Assembly (NCBI RefSeq): GCF_002252635.1
Contig: NZ_NQKX01000010.1
Coordinates: 62,001-126,000 of the forward strand
Origin: Synechococcus sp. MW101C3
GTDB taxonomy: Bacteria; Cyanobacteriota; Cyanobacteriia; PCC-6307; Cyanobiaceae
Direction of reading: 5' to 3'
DNA length: 64,000 bases
Shown here: one piece after another, positions 18,098 through 28,605 of the stretch
Layout of the letters: each line of letters opens with the position of its first letter
Numbering within the stretch: position 1 is the first letter of the stretch
Translations under genes and position numbers: made by a program
Notes under the pieces: generated by a model
Seen by the model: the letters and a program-made list of their open reading frames with translations, nothing else
Databases searched by the model: none
What the model was told of the DNA's origin: nothing

Positions 18098-18457
18098 ATG
18101 GCCAACCCTTCCCCCAGCTCAGAAGCCCGCGCCCACGGCCGCTACATCCGCGGATCCGTTTCCAAGGTGCGCCGGGTGCTCGACCAGATCCGCGGCCGCT
18201 CCTATCGCGAGGCGCTGATCCTGCTCGAGTTCATGCCTTACCGCTCCACCGGACCGATCACCAAGGTGCTCCGTTCGGCGGTCGCCAATGCGGAACACAA
18301 CCTTGGTCTTGATCCCGCTTCCCTGGTGATCAGCACCGCGATCGCCGACATGGGTCCTTCCCTGAAGCGATTCCGTCCCCGCGCCCAGGGGCGGGCTTAC
18401 GCGATCAAGAAACAAACCTGCCACATCAGCATTGCTGTGGCGTCCACTTCCGCCTGA
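18098..18457 (+). CDS. rplV: 50S ribosomal protein L22
   Basis: A 119-residue L22 whose beta-hairpin lines the exit tunnel. The core [25 protein letters not shown] and the C-terminal [25 protein letters not shown] are clear. ATG 18098 is preceded by AAGGAG (18084-18089) at good spacing. The frame is open upstream inside rpsS but has no better start. Confidence 0.97.
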   Translation: MANPSPSSEARAHGRYIRGSVSKVRRVLDQIRGRSYREALILLEFMPYRSTGPITKVLRSAVANAEHNLGLDPASLVISTAIADMGPSLKRFRPRAQGRAYAIKKQTCHISIAVASTSA

Positions 18458-18476
18458 CCCCCGAGGACACCGCCCG

Positions 18477-19205
<729 letters not shown>

Positions 19206-19221
19206 TCAGGAGGCCTGAACC

Positions 19222-19683
19222 ATGCTGAGTCCCAAACGCGTCAAATTCCGCAAACAACAGCGAGGTCGCATGCGCGGCGTCGCCACCCGGGGCAACACGA
19301 TTGCCTTCGGTGAGTTTGCCCTCCAGGCCCAGGAATGTGGCTGGATCACTTCTCGCCAGATCGAAGCCAGTCGTCGGGCGATGACCCGCTATGTCAAGCG
19401 GGGAGGAAAGATCTGGATCCGGATCTTCCCCGACAAGCCGGTCACCATGCGCCCCGCCGAAACCCGTATGGGTTCCGGTAAAGGCAACCCTGAATTCTGG
19501 GTGGCGGTGATCAAGCCCGGCCGGATTCTCTTTGAGATGGGCGGGCCTGAAATCACCCCGGCCATCGCCAAGGAGGCCATGCGCCTGGCGCAGTACAAGC
19601 TGCCGGTCAAGACGAAGTTCCTCGCCTTGGCCGACCAGGAGCCGGAAGCTTCCCCCGAACCCTCTCTCGCCCTGGAGTCCTGA
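19222..19683 (+). CDS. rplP: 50S ribosomal protein L16
   Basis: A 153-residue L16 starting [19 protein letters not shown], with the tRNA-accommodation loop region ([19 protein letters not shown]). The C-terminal tail is longer and more acidic than the usual ~137-residue form. The stop lies 2 bp before the rpmC start, suggesting coupling. Confidence 0.97.
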   Translation: MLSPKRVKFRKQQRGRMRGVATRGNTIAFGEFALQAQECGWITSRQIEASRRAMTRYVKRGGKIWIRIFPDKPVTMRPAETRMGSGKGNPEFWVAVIKPGRILFEMGGPEITPAIAKEAMRLAQYKLPVKTKFLALADQEPEASPEPSLALES

Positions 19684-19685
19684 AC

Positions 19686-19901
19686 ATGGCACGTCCTGCC
19701 ATCGCCGAGGTGCGAACCCTCACCGATGCCGAATTGGTCGAACAGATCGGCGGTTGCCGCCGTGAACTGTTCAACCTTCGCTTCCAGCGGGCCACCCGCC
19801 GGCTGGAGCAACCGCACCTGTTCAAGCAGAGCCGCACCAAGCTGGCTCAGCTGTTGACGGTGCAGCAGGAGCGGCAACGCTCCGCTCCCTCCGCCTCCTG
19901 A
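19686..19901 (+). CDS. rpmC: 50S ribosomal protein L29
   Basis: A 71-residue two-helix protein with [30 protein letters not shown], typical of L29. L29 sits at the tunnel exit next to L23 and helps bind SRP. It is tightly packed between rplP (2 bp) and rpsQ (14 bp). Confidence 0.95.
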   Translation: MARPAIAEVRTLTDAELVEQIGGCRRELFNLRFQRATRRLEQPHLFKQSRTKLAQLLTVQQERQRSAPSAS

Positions 19902-19915
19902 TCCCCCACCACCCC

Positions 19916-20167
19916 ATGGCACTCAAGGAAAGGGTCGGCACCGTCGTCAGCGACAAGATGGAAAAAACGGTGGTGGTCGCGGTGGAGAACCGCTTCCCCC
20001 ATCCCATCTATCAAAAGACTGTCAGCCGCACCACCCGCTACAAGGCCCACGACGAAGACAACCGTTGTCGGGTCGGTGATCGCGTCCGCATCACCGAAAC
20101 CCGTCCCCTCAGCCGCACCAAGCGCTGGGCGGTGGCGGAAGTTCTCACCCCATCCGGCGCGAGCTGA
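19916..20167 (+). CDS. rpsQ: 30S ribosomal protein S17
   Basis: An 83-residue S17 with the OB-fold core [27 protein letters not shown] and the loop [27 protein letters not shown]. It is a primary 16S rRNA binder in the 5' domain. It overlaps nothing; rplN follows after 12 bp. Confidence 0.97.
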   Translation: MALKERVGTVVSDKMEKTVVVAVENRFPHPIYQKTVSRTTRYKAHDEDNRCRVGDRVRITETRPLSRTKRWAVAEVLTPSGAS

Positions 20168-20179
20168 GGAGGTCACACC

Positions 20180-20545
20180 ATGATTCAGCAGGAAACCTTC
20201 CTCAATGTCGCTGACAACAGCGGCGCCAAGCGCATCCAGTGCATCCGTGTGCTGGGCACCAACCGCCGGTATGCCCACGTCGGCGATGTGATCGTCGCTG
20301 CCGTCAAAGACGCCATGCCCAACATGGGGGTTAAGAAGTCGGACGTCGTCAAGGCTGTGGTGGTGCGCACCCGCGCCACGCTGCGCCGCGACACGGGCAA
20401 CTCGATCCGCTTCGACGACAACGCCGCCGTGATCCTCGGCAACGACAACAACCCGAAGGGCACGCGTGTGTTCGGTCCGGTCGCCCGTGAACTGCGCGAG
20501 CGCAACTTCACCAAGATCGTGTCACTCGCCCCGGAGGTGATCTGA
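20180..20545 (+). CDS. rplN: 50S ribosomal protein L14
   Basis: A 121-residue L14 beginning [19 protein letters not shown], with [11 protein letters not shown] and [15 protein letters not shown]14 forms intersubunit bridge B8 and binds the silencing factor RsfS. The start ATG 20180 has AGGAGG (20166-20171) as a strong Shine-Dalgarno match. Confidence 0.98.
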   Translation: MIQQETFLNVADNSGAKRIQCIRVLGTNRRYAHVGDVIVAAVKDAMPNMGVKKSDVVKAVVVRTRATLRRDTGNSIRFDDNAAVILGNDNNPKGTRVFGPVARELRERNFTKIVSLAPEVI

Positions 20546-20546
20546 A

Positions 20547-20903
20547 ATGGCCGCCGCAACACCCCAGCCACGGCCCGCCAAGCGGGTCAAGATGCGCATC
20601 CGCAAAGGTGACACCGTCAAGGTGATCGCTGGCAAGGACAAGGGAAAAACCGGTGAAGTCCTGCGCACCCTTCCTTACGAGAATCGCGTGGTGGTGCAGG
20701 GGATCAACCTGCGCACCCGTCACGTGAAGCCCACACAGGAAGGAGAAACCGGCCGGATCGTCACGGAAGAAGCCTCTGTGCATGCTTCGAATGTGATGGT
20801 GTTCTCCACCAGCCAGAACGTTCCCAGCCGTGTCGCCATTGCCATCCAGGCCGACGGCACCAAGAAGCGCCGCCTCACCAAGACCGGCGAACTGCTCGAT
20901 TGA
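20547..20903 (+). CDS. rplX: 50S ribosomal protein L24
   Basis: A 118-residue L24 with the KOW motif [19 protein letters not shown], then [22 protein letters not shown]. It is an assembly initiator for 50S. The N-terminal 15 residues are a low-complexity extension before KMRIRKGD. The stop-start gap to rplN is 1 bp. A 116-bp spacer without recognisable structure separates it from rplE, the longest gap within this stretch of the cluster. Confidence 0.96.
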   Translation: MAAATPQPRPAKRVKMRIRKGDTVKVIAGKDKGKTGEVLRTLPYENRVVVQGINLRTRHVKPTQEGETGRIVTEEASVHASNVMVFSTSQNVPSRVAIAIQADGTKKRRLTKTGELLD

Positions 20904-21019
20904 GCACATCCTCGATTCGGTGGCCTCGGCCATGGAGTCACCTCCCCCGCCCGTCCCTGCACTCCCCGTTCCTGTCCGCCTTCTGACAACGCCCAGAAGC
21001 GAATTTCCCCCACCCCGCC

Positions 21020-21559
21020 ATGTCACTCAAACAGCGCTACCGGGAGACGATCCAGCCCAAGCTGCTGAAGGATCTCAGCCTCTCCAACATTCATGAGGTT
21101 CCCAAGGTGATGAAAGTCACCGTGAACCGAGGTCTCGGCGAGGCCGCCCAGAACGCCAAGGCCCTTGAGGCTTCGATCGCTGAACTGGCCACGATCACCG
21201 GTCAGAAGGTGGTGGTGACCCGTGCCAAGAAGGCCATCGCCAGCTTCAAGATCCGCCAGGGCATGCCGATCGGCGTCGCCGTCACCCTTCGTGGTGACCG
21301 GATGTATGCCTTCCTCGAGCGCCTGATCCATCTGGCCTTGCCCCGCATCCGCGATTTCCGCGGTGTGAGCCCCAAGAGTTTCGATGGACGGGGGAATTAC
21401 ACCCTTGGAGTCCGGGAACAGATCATCTTTCCGGAAATCTCCTACGACAAGATCGATGCCATCCGGGGCATGGACATCACCATCGTGACCAGTGCCCGTA
21501 ACGACGAAGAGGGCCGGGCCCTCCTCCGCGAGATGGGAATGCCGTTCCGCAGCAACTGA
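21020..21559 (+). CDS. rplE: 50S ribosomal protein L5
   Basis: A 179-residue L5 that binds 5S rRNA and touches P-site tRNA. Landmarks are [46 protein letters not shown] and the C-terminal [23 protein letters not shown]. rpsN, which follows rplE in many bacteria, is absent; rpsH comes next after 20 bp. Confidence 0.98.
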   Translation: MSLKQRYRETIQPKLLKDLSLSNIHEVPKVMKVTVNRGLGEAAQNAKALEASIAELATITGQKVVVTRAKKAIASFKIRQGMPIGVAVTLRGDRMYAFLERLIHLALPRIRDFRGVSPKSFDGRGNYTLGVREQIIFPEISYDKIDAIRGMDITIVTSARNDEEGRALLREMGMPFRSN

Positions 21560-21579
21560 GCCCTCTTCGGACCCCCAAC

Positions 21580-21981
21580 ATGGCCAACCACGACCCGATT
21601 TCAGACATGCTCACCCGCATTCGTAATGCGAGTGAGAAAAAGCATCAGACCACCAAGGTGCCTGCTTCCCGCCTGTCGCACAGCATCGCCAAAGTGCTGC
21701 AGCAGGAAGGGTTCATTGCCCAGATCAGCGAAGAAGGTGAAGGGGTGCAAAGGCATCTCGTTCTTGAGCTGAAATACAGCGGCAAGCATCGTCAGCCCAC
21801 GATCCGCTCCGTCAAGCGCGTCAGCAAGCCGGGTCTGCGGATCTACAAGAACACACGTCAACTCCCCAAGGTGCTGGGTGGTCTCGGCGTCGCGATCATT
21901 TCCACCTCCAAGGGTGTGATGAGCGACCGTGACGCCCGTAAGCAGGGTGTCGGCGGTGAAGTCCTCTGCTACATCTACTGA
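21580..21981 (+). CDS. rpsH: 30S ribosomal protein S8
   Basis: A 133-residue S8 starting [17 protein letters not shown], with the C-terminal RNA-binding [32 protein letters not shown]8 binds helix 21 of 16S rRNA and, in E. coli, represses the spc operon. Whether that control exists here cannot be told from sequence. Confidence 0.98.
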   Translation: MANHDPISDMLTRIRNASEKKHQTTKVPASRLSHSIAKVLQQEGFIAQISEEGEGVQRHLVLELKYSGKHRQPTIRSVKRVSKPGLRIYKNTRQLPKVLGGLGVAIISTSKGVMSDRDARKQGVGGEVLCYIY

Positions 21982-21996
21982 AAAGGGAGTTGATTC

Positions 21997-22536
21997 ATGT
22001 CACGTATTGGTAAAGCACCGATCCCGATCCCCGACAAGGTGACCGTGAGCCTCAACGGCCTCTCGGTCCATGTCAAGGGGCCCAAAGGCGAACTGAACCG
22101 CACCCTCCCTGAAGGTGTCCAGATTCGCCAGGAAGACAACACGCTCGTTGTTGCCCCTTCCACAGCCACCCGCCGCTCACGGGAGCGCCACGGACTCTGC
22201 CGTACGCTGGTGGCCAACATGGTCGAAGGGGTGAGCAAAGGCTTCACCCGCAAGCTCGAAATCGTGGGCGTGGGCTACCGGGCCCAAGTTCAGGGTACGA
22301 AGCTCGTGGTGAGCGCCGGCTACAGCCACCCGGTCGAAGTGGTGCCCCCCGAAGGCATCGTCTTCACCGTGGAGGGCAACACCCAGGTGCTGGTCTCCGG
22401 TTTCGACAAGGAACTGGTCGGCAACGAAGCGGCCAAGGTCCGCGCCATTCGTCCTCCTGAGCCCTACAAGGGCAAGGGCATCAAGTACGAGGGCGAGCGC
22501 ATTCTGCGCAAGGCCGGCAAAACCGGTAAGAAATGA
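21997..22536 (+). CDS. rplF: 50S ribosomal protein L6
   Basis: A 179-residue L6 starting [17 protein letters not shown]. Its two similar domains include [14 protein letters not shown] and the C-terminal [29 protein letters not shown]. It lies near the factor-binding centre. An AAAGGGAG sequence precedes the ATG. rplR follows after 32 bp. Confidence 0.98.
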   Translation: MSRIGKAPIPIPDKVTVSLNGLSVHVKGPKGELNRTLPEGVQIRQEDNTLVVAPSTATRRSRERHGLCRTLVANMVEGVSKGFTRKLEIVGVGYRAQVQGTKLVVSAGYSHPVEVVPPEGIVFTVEGNTQVLVSGFDKELVGNEAAKVRAIRPPEPYKGKGIKYEGERILRKAGKTGKK

Positions 22537-22568
22537 GGCCTGCCTGAGCGTCCCACCCCTCCACTCCC

Positions 22569-22934
22569 ATGTCCACCGTTTCCCGCAAAGCCCAGACCCA
22601 GAAGCGTCACCGCCGTCTGCGTCGCCATCTCACCGGATCCGCCGCCCGTCCGCGGCTGGCTGTGTTCCGCTCCAACAATCACATCTACGCCCAGGTCATC
22701 GACGACGACGCACAGAGCACGCTCTGTGCCGCTTCGACGCTCGACAAAGATCTGCGCACCAGCCTGACCGCCAGCTCCACCTGCGATGCCTCCGTGGCCG
22801 TGGGTCAACTGGTGGCCCAACGTGCCCTCGCCAAAGGCATTCAACAGGTGGTGTTCGATCGTGGCGGCAACCTCTATCACGGCCGTGTCAAGGCCCTTGC
22901 CGACGCTGCCCGTGAAGCGGGCCTTCAGTTCTGA
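22569..22934 (+). CDS. rplR: 50S ribosomal protein L18
   Basis: A 121-residue L18, partner of 5S rRNA. It has the basic N terminus [34 protein letters not shown] and the C-terminal [28 protein letters not shown]. Spacing and order with rplF and rpsE are standard for the spc region. Confidence 0.97.
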   Translation: MSTVSRKAQTQKRHRRLRRHLTGSAARPRLAVFRSNNHIYAQVIDDDAQSTLCAASTLDKDLRTSLTASSTCDASVAVGQLVAQRALAKGIQQVVFDRGGNLYHGRVKALADAAREAGLQF

Positions 22935-22947
22935 ACCGGATCCAACC

Positions 22948-23586
22948 ATGACCGAAATCAACGAAACGATCCAGTCCAGCGACGTGCCAGCGGCGGCTGA
23001 AGGCCAGCCCGAACAGCGGCGCGGTGGCGGCAAAGGCGGCGATCGTCGCGGCGGCAGCGGCGGTGGTCGCCGTGGTGAAGGGCGGCGCGGCGGTCAGGAG
23101 CGCGACTCCGAATGGCAGGAGCGTGTGGTCCAGATCCGCCGGGTCTCCAAAACCGTCAAAGGCGGTAAGAAGATGAGCTTCCGCGCCATCATCGTGGTCG
23201 GCAACGAACGCGGTCAGGTGGGTGTGGGCGTCGGTAAGGCCGGCGATGTCATCGGTGCCGTCCGCAAGGGCGTGGCCGACGGCAAGAAGCACCTCGTCAA
23301 GGTTCCGCTCACCCGCACCAGCTCGATTCCCACCGAGAGCCGTGGGGTCGATGGCGCTGCCAGCGTGCTCATGCGCCCGGCCGCCCCGGGCACCGGCGTG
23401 ATCGCAGGCGGCTCCATCCGCACCGTGCTTGAGCTCGCGGGCATCAAGAACGTGCTGGCGAAGCGCCTGGGCAGCAAGACGCCCCTCAACAATGCCCGCG
23501 CCGCCATCGAGGCGCTGCAGGCGCTCCGCACCCACAAGGAAACCGCCAAGGAACGGGGCATCTCCCTCGAGCAGATTTACTCCTGA
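22948..23586 (+). CDS. rpsE: 30S ribosomal protein S5 with RGG-like N-terminal extension
   Basis: A 212-residue S5. The core has [40 protein letters not shown] and the C-terminal [22 protein letters not shown]5 guards decoding fidelity and the mRNA entry site. Residues roughly 27-55 are rich in Gly and Arg (repeated GGR/RGG), an extension absent from E. coli S5. ATG 22948 is chosen because it opens the acidic leader [12 protein letters not shown] before this extension. Confidence 0.96.
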   Translation: MTEINETIQSSDVPAAAEGQPEQRRGGGKGGDRRGGSGGGRRGEGRRGGQERDSEWQERVVQIRRVSKTVKGGKKMSFRAIIVVGNERGQVGVGVGKAGDVIGAVRKGVADGKKHLVKVPLTRTSSIPTESRGVDGAASVLMRPAAPGTGVIAGGSIRTVLELAGIKNVLAKRLGSKTPLNNARAAIEALQALRTHKETAKERGISLEQIYS

Positions 23587-23591
23587 GCCCC

Positions 23592-24041
23592 ATGACCCAC
23601 ACTCTCCAGTCCCTCAAGCCCCAGGCCGGTGCCCGGCGCCGTAAGCTCCGCAAAGGCCGCGGCATCGCCGCCGGTCAGGGTGCCAGCTGCGGCTTCGGCA
23701 TGCGCGGACAGAAGTCCCGCTCCGGCAGCCCCACCCGCCCCGGCTTTGAAGGCGGCCAGATGCCGCTCTACCGGCGGGTCCCCAAGCTCAAGCACTTCCC
23801 ACTGGTGAACCCCAAGTCGTTCACCGTGCTGAACGTGGCCAAGCTGTCGGGCCTCAAGGCCGGCAGCACCGTCAACCTGGATGTTCTGGTGAAAGAAGGG
23901 CTGGTCACCAGCCCCAAGCACCCTCTGAAGATCCTCGGCGACGGCGATCTCAGTGTGAAACTGACCGTTCAGGCTGCTGCTTTCACTGCGTCTGCCCGTG
24001 AAAAGATCGAAGCCGCTGGTGGAACCTGCGAGCTCACCTGA
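23592..24041 (+). CDS. rplO: 50S ribosomal protein L15
   Basis: A 149-residue L15 with [23 protein letters not shown], the conserved [17 protein letters not shown] and a C-terminal [17 protein letters not shown]. The gene usually next to it, rpmD (L30), is absent, as expected in cyanobacteria. A 142-bp spacer with two hairpins follows before secY. Confidence 0.97.
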   Translation: MTHTLQSLKPQAGARRRKLRKGRGIAAGQGASCGFGMRGQKSRSGSPTRPGFEGGQMPLYRRVPKLKHFPLVNPKSFTVLNVAKLSGLKAGSTVNLDVLVKEGLVTSPKHPLKILGDGDLSVKLTVQAAAFTASAREKIEAAGGTCELT

Positions 24042-24053
24042 CCCCATCTCCAC

Positions 24054-24080
24054 ACCCCGCCAGCCATGCTGGTGGGGTTT
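24054..24080 (+). terminator. Terminator-like hairpin between rplO and secY
   Basis: ACCCCGCCAGC pairs with GCTGGTGGGGT (11 bp, one G-U) around a 3-nt loop and runs into a short TTT. It may attenuate transcription into secY. Confidence 0.5.
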
Positions 24081-24092
24081 CCTGGTCTCAGA

Positions 24093-24130
24093 GCCGTCTG
24101 CCACCGTCCTGCGGAACGGCAGGCGGCTTT
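24093..24130 (+). terminator. Second hairpin between rplO and secY
   Basis: GCCGTCTGCC and GGCAGGCGGC pair over 10 bp with one G-U, loop of 15 nt, followed by TTT. It lies 12 nt after the first hairpin and about 50 bp before the secY ATG. Confidence 0.4.
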
Positions 24131-24183
24131 CGTGTCACTCCGCAGCGTCTCCTTTCTGCCTCCCCACCGCCTGAGAACACACC

Positions 24184-25503
24184 ATGCTCCTTAGCCGGGG
24201 GCGCAATCCCAGCGCCGGCGAAATCCTCACCCAGCTGATCCAGTCCAAGGGTCTCCGTGACCGGGTGCTCACCACGCTTGGCTTGCTGCTGTTGGTGCGC
24301 CTGGGGATTTACATCCCCGTTCCCGGCATCGACCGGGTGGCCTTCCAGCAGTTCATCCAGCAGGGCGGCCAGCTGATCGGCTTCCTCGACATCTTCACGG
24401 GTGGGGGCATCTCCACCCTTGGTGTGTTCGCGCTTGGCATCCTGCCGTTCATCAACGCCTCGATCATTCTTCAGCTCCTCACGGCGGCGGTGCCCCAGCT
24501 GGAGGACCTCCAGAAGAACGAAGGGGAAGCCGGCCGGCGCAAGATCGCTCAGATCACACGCTATGTGGCACTGGGTTGGGGGATCCTGCAGAGCACGGTC
24601 TTCGCCCTGATCCTGCGGCAATACGCCATCCCGGGAGTGTCCGCTCCTGTGTTCGTTATCCAGACCTCCCTCGCACTTGTGGCGGGATCGATGGTGGTGA
24701 TGTGGATCAGCGAAGTGATCACCGAGCGGGGGATCGGCCAGGGAGCGTCGCTGGTGATCTTTGTGAACATTGTGGCCACGCTGCCGCGTGCCCTTGGCTC
24801 CACCGTGGAGCTGGCCCAGAGCGGCGACCGGGCCACCGTGGGCGGAATCGTGGTGCTGGTGCTGATTTTCCTGGTCACGATCGTTGGCATCATTTTCGTG
24901 CAGGAAGGCAGCCGTCGCATCCCGATCGTGAGCGCCAAGCGTCAGGTCGGACAAAACACCCCCCTTTCCGCGCGTCAGAGCTACCTGCCCTTGAAGCTCA
25001 ATGCCGGTGGGGTGATGCCGATCATCTTTGCGTCAGCCGTGGTGTTCCTGCCCCTCACCATCGCCAACCTCACCCGCGCCCCCTGGCTGATCCAGCTGGC
25101 CGGCTACCTCAGCCCCAACAGCAGCACGCCATGGCTTTATGCCCTGCTGTTCTTCGCGTTGATCATCGGCTTTTCGCTGTTCTACGCCACCCTCACGATC
25201 AATCCGGTCGACATCGCCACCAACCTCAAGCGCAGCGGTGTAGCCGTTCCGGGTGTGCGTCCCGGCTCTGCCACTGCCATTTATCTCAGTGGCGTGCAGA
25301 ACCGGCTCACCATCCTCGGGGGTCTCTTTCTCGGTGCGGTGGCAATCATTCCCTCGGCTGTGGAGGGCGCCACGCAGGTGCGCACCTTCCAGGGTCTGGG
25401 GGCCACCTCCCTGCTGATCCTGGTGGGCGTTGCGATCGACACCGCCAAGCAGGTCCAGACCTACGTGATCTCGCAGCGCTACGAGGGGATGGTGCGCCAG
25501 TGA
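24184..25503 (+). CDS. secY: Preprotein translocase subunit SecY
   Basis: A 439-residue channel-forming translocon subunit with about ten transmembrane helices. Landmarks are the plug-region FLDIFTGGGISTLGVFALGILPFINASIILQLL and the cytosolic loops with EAGRRKIAQITRYVALGWGI and GVRPGSATAIYL. It works with SecE, SecG and SecA for export and insertion, also at thylakoids in cyanobacteria. It is separated from rplO by two hairpins, so its level may be set separately. The C terminus EGMVRQ is typical. Confidence 0.98.
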   Translation: MLLSRGRNPSAGEILTQLIQSKGLRDRVLTTLGLLLLVRLGIYIPVPGIDRVAFQQFIQQGGQLIGFLDIFTGGGISTLGVFALGILPFINASIILQLLTAAVPQLEDLQKNEGEAGRRKIAQITRYVALGWGILQSTVFALILRQYAIPGVSAPVFVIQTSLALVAGSMVVMWISEVITERGIGQGASLVIFVNIVATLPRALGSTVELAQSGDRATVGGIVVLVLIFLVTIVGIIFVQEGSRRIPIVSAKRQVGQNTPLSARQSYLPLKLNAGGVMPIIFASAVVFLPLTIANLTRAPWLIQLAGYLSPNSSTPWLYALLFFALIIGFSLFYATLTINPVDIATNLKRSGVAVPGVRPGSATAIYLSGVQNRLTILGGLFLGAVAIIPSAVEGATQVRTFQGLGATSLLILVGVAIDTAKQVQTYVISQRYEGMVRQ

Positions 25504-25585
25504 CGCGTCCCACCCCTTCCAGGGCTCCCCAGGTCATCGCCACTCCCCCGCCCCTTCTCTGGTTTCCGCTCATCCGCCCCCTTCC

Positions 25586-26134
25586 ATGAAGCAGCGCATT
25601 CTTTTTCTCGGCCCCCCAGGAGCCGGCAAGGGCACCCAGGCCGAGCGTCTCGCGGCCAGCCACAACCTCCTGCACCTCTCCACCGGCGAGTTGTTGCGCG
25701 CCGAAGTGGCTGCGGGCAGTGCGCTCGGCCAGGAAGCGGAGGCCGTGATGGCCCGTGGCGAACTGGTCAGCGACACCTTGGTGCTGGCGATCGTTCGTGC
25801 CCGTCTGACCTGCTGCAACGGCGGCTGGCTGCTCGATGGTTTCCCACGCAACCTGGCCCAGGCCGAAGCCCTCCAGCAACTGCTGGAGGAGATCGGCCAA
25901 CCGATCGAATTGGTGGTGCTCCTGGCCCTCGATGACGAAACCCTCGTGGAGCGCCTGCTGGCACGCGGCCGCGCCGACGACAACGAAGCTGTGATCCGCA
26001 ACCGTCTTGTCGTCTACAGCGATCAGACGGAGCCTTTGATCGCGTACTACCGCGCCAAGGGGCTGCTCAGTTCCGTCGAGGCCAGTGGCACGGTCGAGGC
26101 GATTGCCGAGCGAATCTCCGCTGTTGTGGGTTGA
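25586..26134 (+). CDS. adk: Adenylate kinase (short-lid type)
   Basis: A 182-residue kinase that interconverts AMP plus ATP and two ADP. It has P-loop [10 protein letters not shown] (about 9-18), the AMP-binding [12 protein letters not shown] and [13 protein letters not shown]. The LID is short ([20 protein letters not shown]) with no zinc cysteines, consistent with the short form. It sits between secY and rpmJ in the standard order. The spacer from secY is 82 bp. Confidence 0.96.
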   Translation: MKQRILFLGPPGAGKGTQAERLAASHNLLHLSTGELLRAEVAAGSALGQEAEAVMARGELVSDTLVLAIVRARLTCCNGGWLLDGFPRNLAQAEALQQLLEEIGQPIELVVLLALDDETLVERLLARGRADDNEAVIRNRLVVYSDQTEPLIAYYRAKGLLSSVEASGTVEAIAERISAVVG

Positions 26135-26180
26135 GCGCTGTGGTACGTTGTCTGTTTGGAAATTTGGAGCACCGCTGCTC

Positions 26181-26294
26181 ATGAAGGTGCGTGCCTCGGT
26201 CAAGAAAATGTGTGACAAGTGCCGGGTGATCCGCCGCCATGGCCGGGTCATGGTGATCTGCACCAACCCCAAACACAAACAGCGCCAGGGCTGA
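26181..26294 (+). CDS. rpmJ: 50S ribosomal protein L36
   Basis: A 37-residue L36, [14 protein letters not shown] at its start, with the zinc ligands Cys11, Cys14, Cys27 and His32 (C+ form). The frame is open upstream into the end of adk, but the conserved N terminus fixes ATG 26181. It is followed by two tandem hairpins before rpsM. Confidence 0.97.
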   Translation: MKVRASVKKMCDKCRVIRRHGRVMVICTNPKHKQRQG

Positions 26295-26320
26295 CCTGCG
26301 CTGTTCCCGCCTCATTCATC

Positions 26321-26338
26321 TGCGCCCTCTTGGGCGCA
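26321..26338 (+). repeat. Hairpin 1 between rpmJ and rpsM
   Basis: TGCGCCC-TCTT-GGGCGCA is a perfect 7-bp stem with a tetraloop. No U-tract follows, so processing, mRNA stability or protein binding is likelier than termination. Confidence 0.45.
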
Positions 26339-26341
26339 CCA

Positions 26342-26361
26342 CCCAGCCCACCGTGGCTGGG
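26342..26361 (+). repeat. Hairpin 2 between rpmJ and rpsM
   Basis: CCCAGCC-CACCGT-GGCTGGG is a perfect 7-bp stem with a 6-nt loop, only 3 nt after hairpin 1 and 30 nt before the rpsM start. Confidence 0.45.
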
Positions 26362-26391
26362 CTCCCCTCTGCCCAACTGAATCGTTTCTTC

Positions 26392-26757
26392 GTGGCTCGG
26401 ATTGCCGGTGTCGATATCCCTCGTGACAAGAGGGTTGAGATTTCTCTCACTTACGTCTATGGCATCGGCTTGACCCGTGCCCAGAAGATCCTGGCCAAGG
26501 CCGGTGTCAGCCCGGACATCCGGGTGAAAGACCTTGACGACGCTGACGTGCAGAAACTGCGCGCCGCAGCGGAATCCTTCACCCTCGAAGGCGACCTGCG
26601 CCGTCAGGAGGGCATGGCGCTCAAGCGTCTGCAGGACATCGGCTGCGTTCGTGGCCGCCGCCATCGCATGGGCCTGCCGGTCCGTGGGCAGCGCACCCGC
26701 ACCAACGCACGCACCCGCCGCGGCGCGCGCAAAACCGTGGCCGGCAAGAAGAAGTAA
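26392..26757 (+). CDS. rpsM: 30S ribosomal protein S13
   Basis: A 121-residue S13 whose conserved N terminus is (M)[25 protein letters not shown]. It ends in [24 protein letters not shown], the tail that reaches the P-site tRNA. The residue before ARIAGV is encoded by GTG at 26392. Another GTG at 26353 would add 13 residues and cover hairpin 2, so 26392 is preferred. S13 forms bridges B1a/B1b with the 50S. Confidence 0.95.
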   Translation: MARIAGVDIPRDKRVEISLTYVYGIGLTRAQKILAKAGVSPDIRVKDLDDADVQKLRAAAESFTLEGDLRRQEGMALKRLQDIGCVRGRRHRMGLPVRGQRTRTNARTRRGARKTVAGKKK

Positions 26758-26820
26758 TCCTCTCGCCCAGCGCCTCACCGGCGTCAGTCCTTCCCAGTCC
26801 CCTACCCCAGGCCCCTGTCC

Positions 26821-27213
26821 ATGGCGAAGCCAGCCAAAAAAACCGGCGCAAAGAAAACCAAGCGGAATGTGCCCAACGGCGTGGCACACATCCAGAGCAC
26901 CTTCAACAACACCATCGTGTCGATCACCGACACCGCTGGCGAGGTGATTTCCTGGTCGTCTGCCGGGGCCAGTGGCTTCAAGGGAGCCCGCAAGGGCACC
27001 CCGTTCGCCGCCCAGACGGCCGCCGAAGCTGCCGGCCGCCGCGCCCTCGAGCAGGGCATGCGGCAGATCGAAGTGCTGGTGCGCGGGCCTGGATCTGGCC
27101 GTGAAACCGCCATTCGTGCTCTGCAGGTGGCAGGTCTTGAGATCACCCTGATCCGTGATGTCACCCCGCTGCCTCACAACGGTTGCCGGCGCTCCAAGCG
27201 CCGCCGGGTCTGA
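26821..27213 (+). CDS. rpsK: 30S ribosomal protein S11
   Basis: A 130-residue S11 with a Lys-rich N terminus ([15 protein letters not shown]). The core has [27 protein letters not shown], and the C terminus is [20 protein letters not shown]. It lines the mRNA exit region of the platform. rpoA follows after 50 bp. Confidence 0.98.
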   Translation: MAKPAKKTGAKKTKRNVPNGVAHIQSTFNNTIVSITDTAGEVISWSSAGASGFKGARKGTPFAAQTAAEAAGRRALEQGMRQIEVLVRGPGSGRETAIRALQVAGLEITLIRDVTPLPHNGCRRSKRRRV

Positions 27214-27263
27214 GTCGCTTCACTTCCAAGCCCTCGGGCATTCCTCTTCACCACCTTCAGGCC

Positions 27264-28202
27264 GTGCATCAGTATCAGATCGATCGCGTCGAGCATCAGA
27301 TCGGCGAAGACCGCTCCCAGACGGGCGTCTTTGTGATCGGGCCTCTCGATCGCGGCCAGGCCATCACCCTGGGCAACGCCCTGCGTCGGGTGCTCATGGG
27401 TGGGATGGAAGGCAGTGCGATCACGGCCGTGCGCATCGCCGGCGTGAACCATGAATACGCCACGGTGCCGGGTGTCCGCGAAGACGTTCTCGACATTCTG
27501 CTGAACTGCAAGGAAGTGGTCGTCAGCAGCCGCAGCCGCGATCTTGAGATCGGCCGGCTTGTGGCCACCGGCCCCGCCACCGTTACCGCCGGTGACCTGC
27601 AATTCTCCTCGCAGGTTCAGGTGATCGACCTTGAACGGCCGATCGCCACCGTCGCGGAAGGCCACAGCCTCGAGCTTGAAGTGCACGTGGAGCGGGGTGT
27701 GGGCTATCGCCCCGTCGACCGTCACAACGAAGACACCAGCGCCATCGACCTGCTCCAGATCGATGCCGTGTTCATGCCGGTGCGGCGGGTGAACTACACC
27801 GTCGACGAAACCGCTGTCGGCGAAGGCGGCTCGGCGCGGGAGCGGCTGCGGCTCGAGATCCACACCAGCGGCGCGATCACCCCCGACGACGCCATGGCCC
27901 AGGCCGCCAATCAGTTGATTGCCCTGTTCCAGCCGCTGGCCAGCCTCACCATCGACGACGAGCCGGGCGTGGAGCCGGAGCCCTCTGCGGAAAGCCAGAT
28001 CCCTCTGGAAGAACTCAACCTGTCCGTGAGGGCTTACAACTGCCTGAAGCGTGCCCAGGTGAACTCGGTTTCCGATCTCATGGGCTTCAGCTACGAAGAC
28101 CTCCTCGAGATCAAGAACTTCGGTTCCAAATCGGCCGACGAGGTGATCGAAGCCCTTGAGCGCATCGGCATTTCTCTGCCCCAGAGCCGCACCACGGCCT
28201 AG
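27264..28202 (+). CDS. rpoA: DNA-directed RNA polymerase subunit alpha
   Basis: A 312-residue alpha subunit. The N-terminal domain has [20 protein letters not shown] and [12 protein letters not shown] for dimerisation and beta/beta' assembly. The C-terminal domain, after an acidic linker, has [21 protein letters not shown] and [17 protein letters not shown] for UP-element and activator contact. No ATG lies just before [14 protein letters not shown] 27264 is the likely start. The upstream open frame lacks conservation. Confidence 0.96.
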   Translation: MHQYQIDRVEHQIGEDRSQTGVFVIGPLDRGQAITLGNALRRVLMGGMEGSAITAVRIAGVNHEYATVPGVREDVLDILLNCKEVVVSSRSRDLEIGRLVATGPATVTAGDLQFSSQVQVIDLERPIATVAEGHSLELEVHVERGVGYRPVDRHNEDTSAIDLLQIDAVFMPVRRVNYTVDETAVGEGGSARERLRLEIHTSGAITPDDAMAQAANQLIALFQPLASLTIDDEPGVEPEPSAESQIPLEELNLSVRAYNCLKRAQVNSVSDLMGFSYEDLLEIKNFGSKSADEVIEALERIGISLPQSRTTA

Positions 28203-28254
28203 ACCCCGCTTCCCTGCGCGATCTCTCCCCTTCGACGTACACCACCCCGGAACC

Positions 28255-28605
28255 ATGCGCCACCAATGCCGAGTCCCCCTTCTTGGTCGCCCAGCTGACC
28301 AACGCAAGGCACTGCTGCGCGGACTCACCACCCAGTTGATTCGCGAAGGCCGCGTCACCACCACCAAGGCCCGGGCCAAGGCCCTGCGTGACGAGACCGA
28401 GCGCATGATCACCCTGGCCAAGGAGGGCACCCTGGCGGCCCGCCGCCGGGCCATGGGCTACATCTTCGACAAGCAACTGGTCCACTCGCTCTTCGACAAG
28501 GCCCAGGAGCGTTACGGCGACCGCCAAGGTGGCTACACCCGCATCATCCGCACGGTGCCCCGGCGCGGCGACAACGCCGAGATGGCCATCATCGAGCTGG
28601 TCTGA
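28255..28605 (+). CDS. rplQ: 50S ribosomal protein L17
   Basis: A 116-residue L17 beginning [34 protein letters not shown], with [17 protein letters not shown]. It lies at the tunnel exit side of 50S. ATG 28255 is fixed by the conserved MRHxCRVP start. Its stop overlaps a CTG codon that may start truA. Confidence 0.97.
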   Translation: MRHQCRVPLLGRPADQRKALLRGLTTQLIREGRVTTTKARAKALRDETERMITLAKEGTLAARRRAMGYIFDKQLVHSLFDKAQERYGDRQGGYTRIIRTVPRRGDNAEMAIIELV

